16,746 nucleotides of DNA. Source: Pseudomonadota bacterium (GTDB lineage: Bacteria; Chloroflexota; Ktedonobacteria; Ktedonobacterales; JACDGC01). The stretch's first letter is position 1; each line of letters starts with the position of its first letter. The DNA lies in the NCBI GenBank assembly GCA_021323815.1, contig JAJPKG010000100.1, forward strand, positions 1 through 16,746, in the 5' to 3' direction. This document shows, one piece after another, positions 1 through 6,474 of this stretch. A model generated the notes under the pieces. It had not been told where the DNA came from. It saw only the letters and a list, made by a program, of their open reading frames with translations, and did not search any database. The translations under genes and the position numbers were made by a program.

Positions 1-1
1 T

Positions 2-142
2 GCCAGCCAGAGCCGGCTGGCGCTGGAACGCTTGCGCGACGCCTTTGAAGAAACCGCCCGCCGCGAAGCCGCGCGCATTGAGGCCGAACGCCTGGGCGAG
101 ATGGCCCTGTTGCGCTGGTACAACCGCCGGACGGAATCCTGA
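2..142 (+). CDS. C-terminal fragment, probable FliJ flagellar export chaperone
   Basis: An open frame enters from the left edge and stops at TGA 140-142, giving 46 residues. They are rich in Arg, Glu, Ala and Leu in a heptad-like pattern (for example ALERLRDAFEETARREAARI), as expected for the end of a long coiled coil, and finish LLRWYNRRTES. FliJ is a small, wholly coiled-coil component of the flagellar type III export ATPase complex (FliH-FliI-FliJ), and in many genomes fliJ lies just before fliK-flgD-flgE, as here. The identification rests on the coil character and the flagellar neighbours, not on a diagnostic motif. Another coiled-coil export protein such as FliH is possible but less likely at this position. 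The N-terminus is outside the window. Confidence 0.55.
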   Translation, partial: ASQSRLALERLRDAFEETARREAARIEAERLGEMALLRWYNRRTES

Positions 143-155
143 CGCCATATGCATC

Positions 156-186
156 CCCCTATTCTGTAGGGGCGAGGCAAGCCTCG
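156..186. repeat. Two back-to-back hairpins in the fliJ-flgB gap
   Basis: Two perfect stem-loops abut. The first is CCCCTA (156-161), a 5-nt loop and TAGGGG (167-172). The second is CGAGGC (173-178), AA and GCCTCG (181-186). They occupy the middle of the 83-nt gap between the FliJ-like fragment and flgB. There is no T-tract on either strand, so a simple intrinsic terminator is unlikely. A palindromic intergenic repeat or an mRNA processing/stability element fits better. The two-hairpin layout resembles the elements near 2218 and 13016, but the sequence differs. Confidence 0.55.
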
Positions 187-225
187 ACCGTTCTGCCCAA
201 GCATATATCCAGAAAGGATGCACGG

Positions 226-609
226 ATGAGCATTCCGAGTTTGTTTGACACCACCATCAGCCGGTTAAGCTATGGGCTGGATGGGTTATCCGAGCGCCAA
301 TCGCTCATTGCCGATAACATTGCCAACGTCGATACGCCGGGCTATCTGACGCATGATATTCCCTTCGAGCAATCGCTGCTTGATGCCATGCAGCAGCAAG
401 GGATCTTGCCCGGCGCGAGCGGCGTTCCCGGCTCATTGCCCGGCGATATCACGCGGAACGACCTGCGCGTGCGCAACGACGGCAACAACGTGGATATGGC
501 CCAGCAGATGACCGAACTTTCGCGCACCACGCTGGAATATCAGGCGGCGACACAGTTGATCTCATCCAAATTCGCCATGCTCGCTTCGGCCATCGCTCCG
601 GTGAGCTAG
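226..609 (+). CDS. flgB: Flagellar basal-body rod protein FlgB
   Basis: A 127-residue protein of normal FlgB size. FlgB forms the proximal rod of the flagellar basal body and is exported by the flagellar type III system without a cleaved signal. The family's N-terminal signature is clear: RQSLIADNIANVDTPGY at about residues 24-40, followed by the F-E-x-x-L stretch (47-51). The C-terminal part has NDGNNVD (84-90) and a terminal helix with YQAATQLISSKFAML (about 105-119). The start is ATG 226, preceded by AAAGGA at 213-218 with 7 nt spacing. The residue 53-80 segment is a Gly/Pro-rich spacer. The next gene is fliK rather than the usual flgC, so the flgBC pair is split here. Confidence 0.93.
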   Translation: MSIPSLFDTTISRLSYGLDGLSERQSLIADNIANVDTPGYLTHDIPFEQSLLDAMQQQGILPGASGVPGSLPGDITRNDLRVRNDGNNVDMAQQMTELSRTTLEYQAATQLISSKFAMLASAIAPVS

Positions 610-696
610 CGCACATGAACGGGACACGAATTGCCACGAAAGACACGGCACTGATTTGGATCTGCACACGATGTCACGAGCAAGGAAGTAGCGTAA

Positions 697-2145
697 ATGA
701 CGAACCCAATTGCACATTCTCCGCCGGCAAATGCCCTGCCGGAGAGCAAGCATCGGGATGGGAAGGGCAGCGCAGGCGACAGCGCCGCCTCAGCCTTCCT
801 GGCGTTGCTGGCGGCGCTTGGCGATGCCCCATCTGCGGACGCGGCGAGTAATCCCACTGGATCTGATGCCAGCGATACTGCTGATGCAACACCCAGCGGG
901 CAACTGGTGCCGACCCGCGAGCGTGGCGGCTGGCCGCGCAAAGCAGACCCTTCCCGCGACGCGCGGCAGCATTCCGGCGGCGTGGAAAACGGGCTGCCGG
1001 TGTTGCCCCAGCCCATGCCCATTATTTTGGGGACGCCGCCGGCAATGATCATTCAGAGCCATGAGCCAGGCAAAGGAGGAGCAACCGCAGGGCGCATGCC
1101 GGGTCAGGTGACAGCACAGCCGATCCTGGGGCCGTCGGGAGCGCCGGGAGATGTGCTCATGCAGCCCTTGCGCCCGCCCGCTCCTGCTGGCGCGCCCGTG
1201 CAGCCCGATGTCGTGGACCCAACCACCATGCCGCCAACGGACGTGGTGATGGATACGCTGCCATCGCTGATTCACAGCGTGCCTGGCGCACAATCGCAGC
1301 CCGGCATGGCGGGAACGATACCCGCGCATGTGCTGCCGCATGATGCTGCGGCAAGCGCTGTGAAGACCAGCACGCCGCAACAGGCGAAGACGAACAATGC
1401 TGCTGCATTCGCGCCCCGCAACCCAGCGCCAGGGGCAACCACGCCGGCTGCCACTGCCGATCAAGGACAAACGACGCTTGCCGGCACCAGCCAGATAGCA
1501 GCCGGCAACGCGAGCGATGGTCGCGCAAACCCGCCGAGCGCGCGAGTTGAAGGTGTCACCTTGCCGGCTGGCGGCAATGAGGCAGGCACGCGAAAGGCGA
1601 CAGCGCGTCTTGTTGAGGAACCAGCGGCACCTTCCGCCATCAGCAGCATGACGGGGAACGCGATGCCGTCGGGGGCAATCAGCGCGACGAAAGTGGCGGC
1701 GCACCCAGGCATGGCGGCGGCAACCCAGCAGATCGTCGCCCAGGCGCAACTGCTGCGCAACGGCGACAGCGCAGAAATGCGCCTGCGGCTGCGCCCCCCG
1801 GATCTGGGTGAGGTGCAGGTGATAGTGCATCGCAGCGCAAGGGGCGATCTGGCCGTGCAGCTTATTCCGGCGACCCGCGCGGCAACGGAGGCGCTGGGGG
1901 CGAATCTGCATCAGCTGCGCGCCGCGTTGGACCCGCACAGCCACAACAAGCACGCCGAAGTGATGTTGCGCCAGCACGGCGAGGGCGGCACAGCGCGCCA
2001 GCATAGGCATCATCGCCATGCCCAGGCGGAAGGCGACGATGACGACGCGCCCTTGCCATCGCTTCATGCCACAACGAAGGCAGTGAACACAACGACTGCC
2101 CCGCGCGCTGGAACCCCAGCTTCAGCTATTGATTACGATGTCTGA
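697..2145 (+). CDS. fliK: Flagellar hook-length control protein FliK
   Basis: 482 residues. FliK is a secreted molecular ruler that measures the hook and switches the export apparatus (through FlhB) to filament substrates. The first roughly 340 residues are low complexity, rich in Ala, Pro, Gly, Thr and Gln, as in the extended ruler part of the family. The conserved C-terminal Flg_hook domain lies at about residues 345-415 and contains the hallmark LRLRPPDLGEVQV, then a VQLIPATRAATEALGANL-type helix. After it comes a tail with a His/Arg cluster (RQHRHHRH) and an acidic run (EGDDDDAP). ATG 697 follows AAGGAAG (682-688) at 8 nt. The gene sits between flgB and flgD, matching the fliK-flgD-flgE order of many Gram-positive-type operons. 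The N-terminal part is too variable to support more than the ruler assignment. Confidence 0.88.
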   Translation: MTNPIAHSPPANALPESKHRDGKGSAGDSAASAFLALLAALGDAPSADAASNPTGSDASDTADATPSGQLVPTRERGGWPRKADPSRDARQHSGGVENGLPVLPQPMPIILGTPPAMIIQSHEPGKGGATAGRMPGQVTAQPILGPSGAPGDVLMQPLRPPAPAGAPVQPDVVDPTTMPPTDVVMDTLPSLIHSVPGAQSQPGMAGTIPAHVLPHDAAASAVKTSTPQQAKTNNAAAFAPRNPAPGATTPAATADQGQTTLAGTSQIAAGNASDGRANPPSARVEGVTLPAGGNEAGTRKATARLVEEPAAPSAISSMTGNAMPSGAISATKVAAHPGMAAATQQIVAQAQLLRNGDSAEMRLRLRPPDLGEVQVIVHRSARGDLAVQLIPATRAATEALGANLHQLRAALDPHSHNKHAEVMLRQHGEGGTARQHRHHRHAQAEGDDDDAPLPSLHATTKAVNTTTAPRAGTPASAIDYDV

Positions 2146-2217
2146 ATAGAAGCGAGCGAGGCATACCATCGCCCCTGCGGATGCGCCGAGGCACGCCCTG
2201 CACGATCACGTCGCCTC

Positions 2218-2271
2218 ACAGCCCGGAGGGGTTTGTCTTTCGAGCCGGGGAATTCTATTCCCCGGCGGGCG
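2218..2271. repeat. Copy A of a dispersed hairpin element (fliK-flgD gap)
   Basis: The core is a perfect hairpin: CCGGGGAA (2245-2252), loop TTCTA, TTCCCCGG (2258-2265). The flanks are ACAGCCCGGAGG on the left and CGGGCG on the right. The same left flank, the GAGCCGGGG arm and the CCCCGGCGGGCG arm recur at 13016-13083 around a different loop. By hand alignment 24 of the first 33 positions are identical. The element lies in the 244-nt non-coding gap between fliK and flgD. There is no T-tract after the stem, so it is called a repeat rather than a terminator. Confidence 0.65.
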
Positions 2272-2337
2272 GGCGGGACCCCGAATCGCGTCTCGGCGGG
2301 CGGGCGGGACCCCGAATCGCGCCTCGGCGGGCGGGCA
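2263..2337. repeat. 31-bp GC-rich tandem repeat, about 2.4 copies
   Basis: Two full 31-bp units (2263-2293 and 2294-2324) differ at a single base: T at 2291 and C at 2322. A truncated third unit begins at 2325 with CGGCGGGCGGGCA. Each unit has three CGGG steps followed by ACCCCGAATCGCG. The repeat grows out of the right arm of the preceding hairpin and ends about 38 nt before the flgD ribosome binding site. G-runs of three spaced by single C residues could also fold on themselves, but this is not tested. Tandem units of this kind vary in copy number by slippage. Confidence 0.8.
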
Positions 2338-2389
2338 CGGCGATCGGCCTATTCCCGGCACGCATTCACAACACGGAGGTCATTTTTCC

Positions 2390-2845
2390 ATGACGGCACC
2401 CATCGGGGGCATGCCGACCGGCCCCCAGACCACCACCAGCGACGGCACCGGCGCGGCTTTCGCGCCAAATCAGCTTGGCGAGCAGGCATTCTTGCAACTG
2501 CTCATTGCCGAGCTGCAAAATCAAGATCCCAACCAGCCGATGGATGGGCAGCAGATGATCACCCAGTTGGCGCAGCTCAACCAGACGCAGGCGACCATCC
2601 AATCTGCCACCTATCAGCAGGAGGCCTATGCCAGCAGCCTGATGGGGCAGCGCGTCACCGGCACCGTCAACGACAAACCGCTGACCGGCACCGTGCAGGG
2701 CTTCACCGTCAGCAACGATCATGTGACGCTGAACGTCGATGGGCACGCGATGGATATTGCCACCGTCAATCAGGTCGGCGCGGCCATTCCCCAGGCTGGA
2801 ACGGGAACCAACAACACCACATCAACCACCGGAGGTCAAGGATGA
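2390..2845 (+). CDS. flgD: Flagellar hook assembly scaffold FlgD
   Basis: 151 residues. FlgD caps the growing hook and is needed for FlgE polymerisation. The conserved N-terminal block is present: FLQLLIAELQNQDPNQPMD (34-52), then MITQLAQLNQ (56-65). The ASSLMGQRVTG motif (81-91) opens the small beta domain, which runs through TVQGFTVSNDHVTLNVDG (101-118). The protein is short, like Bacillus-type FlgD, and lacks the extra Ig-like region of enterobacterial FlgD. ATG 2390 has a strong GGAGGT (2375-2380) 9 nt upstream. Its TGA overlaps the flgE ATG in ATGA (2842-2845), which suggests translational coupling of cap and hook subunits. Confidence 0.92.
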   Translation: MTAPIGGMPTGPQTTTSDGTGAAFAPNQLGEQAFLQLLIAELQNQDPNQPMDGQQMITQLAQLNQTQATIQSATYQQEAYASSLMGQRVTGTVNDKPLTGTVQGFTVSNDHVTLNVDGHAMDIATVNQVGAAIPQAGTGTNNTTSTTGGQG

Positions 2846-4083
2846 TCGGTTCGCTTTTCACCGCCATCACCGGCTTGCAGGCGTTTCAACAAGAGATGAA
2901 CGTCGAAGCCAACAACATCGCCAATGCCAACACCGTCGGCTTCAAAGCCGGGCAATCCACCTTTGAGACGATGGTCAGCCAGACGTTGCGCGGCGCGTCG
3001 GCCCCCACCGCCACGCTGGGTGGCGCAGACCCCAAACAGATTGGTCTGGGCGTGCAGGTGACGACCGTTGTGCCCATGTTCACGCAGGGCAGCGCGCAAA
3101 CCACCGGCAAACCCACTGATCTGATGATTCAGGGCAACGGCTTTTTCGTGCTGAGCAACAATGGGTCGATCTCCTATTCGCGGGCCGGAGCGTTTGACCG
3201 CGACGCGAACGGCAATCTGGTGAGTCCTTCGACCGGCTCGCTGGTGATGGGCTTCCCGGCGCAAGGCATGCCGCCGGCCATCAACACCAACGCGCCCATC
3301 GTGCCGCTGAACATTCCCAGCACCTATGCCAGCTTCAACATCGGGTCGGACGGCACCATCACCGGCATCGCCAGCAACGGCACGCCGACGGTGCTGGGCC
3401 AGGTGGCGCTGGTGACGTTCCCGAATCCCGCCGGCCTGCAACTGGGCGCGAACAATCTCTATACCGCCACGTTGAACTCCGGCACACCGAACACGACGCC
3501 GAACACCGTGCCGACCTTTGCCGGCACGTCTTCAGCGAACGCGACGGCCATTCTTGCCAGCGCATCCGCCCAGGCGACAGTGCCGTCGTTGCTGACACCG
3601 GCAGGCGTGGTGACGATGCCGACGAACCTGACCATCTTCGGCACGTATACCGGCGCGGCTCCCGTCACCAGCTTGCAGATTGCGTTTGATACGACAGCGG
3701 GCGGCCTGGCGACCAACGGGCGTGTTTCGCTCAACGGCGCGCCCTTCACCACCACAGGCGTCACCACCACCGGCGGCCCGCCCGGCACCATCGTCTATGC
3801 CGGCCTCACCATCACCTTGCCCACCGCGCTGAGCGCGGCAGATCAGGTGAGCAAAACCGGGTACACCATCAATCTGGGAACGTCAGGCGGCGTTTCCGGC
3901 GTGCCGGGGACGAACGGCCTGGGAACGCTCATCCCCGGCGCGCGCGAGATGTCGAACGTGGATCTCAGCCGCGAATTCTCGGATATGATCGTCTCGGAAC
4001 GCGGCTTCCAGGCGAATTCCAAGGTCATCACTACGGCGGATAATGTGCTTGACACATTGGTCAACATGAAGGCCCAGAACTAG
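2842..4083 (+). CDS. flgE: Flagellar hook protein FlgE
   Basis: 413 residues, polymerising into the flagellar hook. The N-terminal D0 signature NNIANANTVGFKAG is at residues 24-37. The C-terminal D0 helix NVDLSREFSDMIVSERGFQ, then ANSKVITTADNVLDTLVNMK, is at about 370-411. The middle has the family pattern NGFFVLSNNGSISYSRAGAF (about 98-117). Between the FPNPAGLQLGANNLY block (about residue 205) and the terminal GAREMSNVDL block (about 365) lies a Thr/Gly/Ala-rich, predicted beta-rich insert of about 145 residues. ATG 2842 is chosen because GGAGGT (2831-2836) sits 5 nt before it and the flagellin-like N-terminus begins there. The frame is open much further upstream (to 2233), but that part only re-reads flgD and the repeats out of frame. 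FlgG/FlgF are related, but position after flgD favours FlgE. Confidence 0.92.
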   Translation: MIGSLFTAITGLQAFQQEMNVEANNIANANTVGFKAGQSTFETMVSQTLRGASAPTATLGGADPKQIGLGVQVTTVVPMFTQGSAQTTGKPTDLMIQGNGFFVLSNNGSISYSRAGAFDRDANGNLVSPSTGSLVMGFPAQGMPPAINTNAPIVPLNIPSTYASFNIGSDGTITGIASNGTPTVLGQVALVTFPNPAGLQLGANNLYTATLNSGTPNTTPNTVPTFAGTSSANATAILASASAQATVPSLLTPAGVVTMPTNLTIFGTYTGAAPVTSLQIAFDTTAGGLATNGRVSLNGAPFTTTGVTTTGGPPGTIVYAGLTITLPTALSAADQVSKTGYTINLGTSGGVSGVPGTNGLGTLIPGAREMSNVDLSREFSDMIVSERGFQANSKVITTADNVLDTLVNMKAQN

Positions 4084-4103
4084 CTGAACGAGCCTACAAA
4101 CAC

Positions 4104-4140
4104 CAGGGGATATAGATGAATGCCTCATCCATATCCCCTG
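4104..4140. terminator. Imperfect inverted repeat between convergent flgE and oppF
   Basis: CAGGGGATAT (4104-4113) pairs with ATATCCCCTG (4131-4140). After one A/C mismatch, GATGA (4115-4119) pairs with TCATC (4125-4129) around a 5-nt loop. It sits in the 77 nt between the flgE stop and the oppF stop, where two operons converge, so a bidirectional terminator is the natural reading. No strong U-tract follows on either strand (minus side GGTGTTTG), so the mechanism is uncertain. The stem itself is clear. Confidence 0.65.
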
Positions 4141-4160
4141 TGCTGGGTTGTTGGTTGATC

Positions 4161-5300
4161 TTACAAGGCGGCGGATTCAGTGTCGCTCGCTTGCACCAAC
4201 CGTTGTTCGGTTGCGCCTTGCTGGGCGATGACCGCGCCACGCACAATCGTCGTCTGGCCCTTGATGAGCGCGTCCACCCGGTCGGAGAAGTGGCAGGCGG
4301 CATAGTGGCCGTCGCCCGTTTTATCGACCAGGGGCGGCTCTTGCTCAGAGCAGATCTGCTGCGCGATGGGGCAGCGCGTGTGGAAGCGGCAGCCGCTGGG
4401 CGGGTTCAGCGGGCTGGGCACATCGCCCACCAGAATGATGCGCTGGCGACGAACCGTCGGGTCGGGCGAGGGCGCGGCGGAAAGCAGCGCGGCGCTGTAA
4501 GGATGCAGCGGCATGTGATACAGCGTCTTCGATTCCGCGATCTCGACCATCTTGCCCAGGTACATCACGCCCACGCGGTCGCTGATATATTCCACCACCG
4601 GCAGGTTGTGCGCGATGAACAGATAGGTCAGGTTAAACTCGCCCTGCAACTCGCGCAACAGGTTGAGCACCTGCGACTGGATGGACACGTCGAGCGCCGA
4701 AACCGGCTCATCAGCTACCACAAACGCCGGCTTCAGGGCCAGTGCGCGCGCGATGCCGATGCGTTGCCGCTGGCCGCCGCTGAACTCGTGGGGGAAACGG
4801 CGCGCATATTCGGGGCGCAATCCCACTTTTTTCAGATAGAACGCGATGATCTCTTCGCGCTCGCGGCGGTTGCGGAAGCCTTGTGCGATCAAGCCTTCAC
4901 CGATAATATCGCTGACCGGCATGCGCGGATTCAGCGAGGAATAGGGGTCCTGGAAGATGATCTGCAACTTGCTGCGCAGTTTCTTCATCTCCCCCGGCGA
5001 AAGCTTGGTGATGTCGGTACCGTCATAATACACGGAGCCGGAAGTCGGCTCGTGCAGGCGCAAGATGGCGCGGCCAGCGGTGGACTTGCCGCAGCCGGAC
5101 TCACCCACCAGGCCGAATGTTTCGCCGCGCTTGATGGAAAACGAGATATCATCGACCGCCTTCACGTCGGCGACCTTCGTTTTGAAGATGCCGCCGGTGA
5201 CGGGATAATATTTCACCAGGTTGCGCACATCGATCAACGCGTCGCTGCCCGCCGGCGGCGCTGCTCCCTGTTGGTTCTGCGAGACTTCAGTAATTGCCAT
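4161..5300 (-). CDS. oppF: Oligo/dipeptide ABC importer ATP-binding protein (OppF/DppF type)
   Basis: 379 residues, one of the two cytoplasmic ATPases powering peptide (or related solute) import. Walker A is GESGCGKST (66-74), Q-loop Gln117 in FQDP, signature FSGGQRQR (173-180), Walker B FVVADEP (193-199), and H-loop His231. The residue after the H-loop His is Asn (AHN) where the family usually has Asp; the catalytic His is intact. The C-terminal oligopeptide-transporter extension has HPYSAALLSAAP and a four-Cys group (C304, C310, C317, C336). ATG 5300 has AGGAGGTG (5309-5316) 8 nt upstream. It is the last gene of the run, 34 nt after oppD. The substrate cannot be read from the ATPase, so the Opp/Dpp name is by class only. 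Confidence 0.93.
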   Translation of the reverse strand: MAITEVSQNQQGAAPPAGSDALIDVRNLVKYYPVTGGIFKTKVADVKAVDDISFSIKRGETFGLVGESGCGKSTAGRAILRLHEPTSGSVYYDGTDITKLSPGEMKKLRSKLQIIFQDPYSSLNPRMPVSDIIGEGLIAQGFRNRREREEIIAFYLKKVGLRPEYARRFPHEFSGGQRQRIGIARALALKPAFVVADEPVSALDVSIQSQVLNLLRELQGEFNLTYLFIAHNLPVVEYISDRVGVMYLGKMVEIAESKTLYHMPLHPYSAALLSAAPSPDPTVRRQRIILVGDVPSPLNPPSGCRFHTRCPIAQQICSEQEPPLVDKTGDGHYAACHFSDRVDALIKGQTTIVRGAVIAQQGATEQRLVQASDTESAAL

Positions 5301-5334
5301 CGTCTGTCACCTCCTCATGCGATGCTGTGGCTTG

Positions 5335-6456
5335 CTATGCGCCACTCGTCGTGTTCGCAGCGGTTGCCGCAGCAAGACGCCGGTTAAAATCTTGGGAGGC
5401 TTCGTCCCAGGACCGACGATTGATGGGCATCTGCACCTGACCGTTGGGGGTTTGATAGAGCCAGCAATGGGCGAGATGCCCACCGCCTGTGTCAAGCAGC
5501 TTGGGATCTTGGCGGCGACAAATATCCATGACGAACGGGCAGCGTGGCGCGAACGAGCAGCCTTTCGGCAAATCCAGCGGATTCGGGACGGTGCCGCGAA
5601 TGACGTTGAGTTTTTGCCCTTTCAGGCCCTCGCTGGGGATGGAGTTCAACAAGCCCATCGTGTACGGATGCAGCGGTTCTTTGAGCACCTGATAGACGGT
5701 GCCGCGCTCGACCACCTGGCCGGTATACATGACGGCCACTTCCTGGGCCATCTCAGCCACCACGCCCAGGTCGTGGGTAATGAGCATGATGGAGGTGTCA
5801 AATTCGCGACTCAAGCCGCGCATCAGATCCAAAATTTGCGCCTGGATCGTCACGTCCAGGGCGGTGGTTGGCTCGTCGGCGATGAGCAACTTGGGGTCGG
5901 TGGCCAGCGCCATCGCGATCATCACGCGCTGGCGCATGCCGCCACTGAGGTTGTGCGGATAATCGGAAAGCCGGCGTTCGGCGGCAGGGATGCCCACGCG
6001 TCGCAACATTTCCACCGACCGCTCGCGCACGGCGCGACCTGAAAGCCCTTTGTGCTGCCTGAGCACCTCGCCAATTTGGTCGCCGATGGTATACACCGGA
6101 TTCAGCGAGGTCATCGGCTCTTGAAAGATCATCGAGATCTGGTTGCCGCGAATCTTGCGCATCTCGTTCTCAGAAAGATTCACCAGATCCACGCCTTCAA
6201 ACAAGATCTCGCCGCCGGCAATGTAGCCGTTGGAACTGAGCAACCGCATGACGGAAAGCGAGGTCACGCTTTTGCCGCAGCCCGACTCGCCGACGATGCC
6301 GAGCGTCTGGCCGGGCTTGATGGAAAAATCGACGCCGTCAACAGCGCGCACCACACCATCCATGGTGCGAAAGTACGTTTTCAACCCGCGTACATCAAGC
6401 AGATAGCCCGAACCGGTGCTGGTGCTTAGCGCAGGCGAAGCAGGAGCAGTATCCAA
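5335..6456 (-). CDS. oppD: Oligo/dipeptide ABC importer ATP-binding protein (OppD/DppD type)
   Basis: 373 residues, partner ATPase of OppF. Walker A is GESGCGKS (56-63), Q-loop Gln112 in FQEP, signature LSGGMRQR (170-177), Walker B LLIADEP (190-196) and H-loop His228 in THD. The C-terminal extension contains HPYTMGLL and four cysteines (C300, C306, C313, C331), with KGCSFAPRC typical of the oligopeptide_HPY tail. The start is TTG 6456, supported by GGAGG (6463-6467) 6 nt upstream; the first ATG in frame (residue 32) would cut into the nucleotide-binding fold. It begins 18 nt after the oppC stop. Confidence 0.93.
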   Translation of the reverse strand: MDTAPASPALSTSTGSGYLLDVRGLKTYFRTMDGVVRAVDGVDFSIKPGQTLGIVGESGCGKSVTSLSVMRLLSSNGYIAGGEILFEGVDLVNLSENEMRKIRGNQISMIFQEPMTSLNPVYTIGDQIGEVLRQHKGLSGRAVRERSVEMLRRVGIPAAERRLSDYPHNLSGGMRQRVMIAMALATDPKLLIADEPTTALDVTIQAQILDLMRGLSREFDTSIMLITHDLGVVAEMAQEVAVMYTGQVVERGTVYQVLKEPLHPYTMGLLNSIPSEGLKGQKLNVIRGTVPNPLDLPKGCSFAPRCPFVMDICRRQDPKLLDTGGGHLAHCWLYQTPNGQVQMPINRRSWDEASQDFNRRLAAATAANTTSGA

Positions 6457-6462
6457 AGGGTG

Positions 6463-6467
6463 CCTCC
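6463..6467 (-). promoter_or_regulatory. Ribosome binding site fixing the oppD TTG start
   Basis: On the minus strand GGAGG is followed by CACCCT and then TTG (6456-6454). No ATG lies at a sensible distance, so this site decides the start. Confidence 0.8.
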
Positions 6468-6474
6468 AAAACGA

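Noticed and set aside
790..2067. A 425-codon minus-strand frame across fliK
   Set aside because: It lies wholly opposite fliK, is Arg/Cys/His-rich without motifs, and the + strand has the FliK C-terminal domain and a ribosome binding site.
2233..2841. Extension of the flgE frame upstream through flgD
   Set aside because: The stretch translates the repeats and flgD out of frame into His/Arg/Ser-rich sequence. The family N-terminus and ribosome binding site place the start at 2842.
4116..5387. A 423-codon open frame on the + strand opposite oppF
   Set aside because: It is antisense to a clear ABC ATPase. It reads as Arg/His/Gly/Ala-rich shadow coding from GC-rich codon use and has no family motif.
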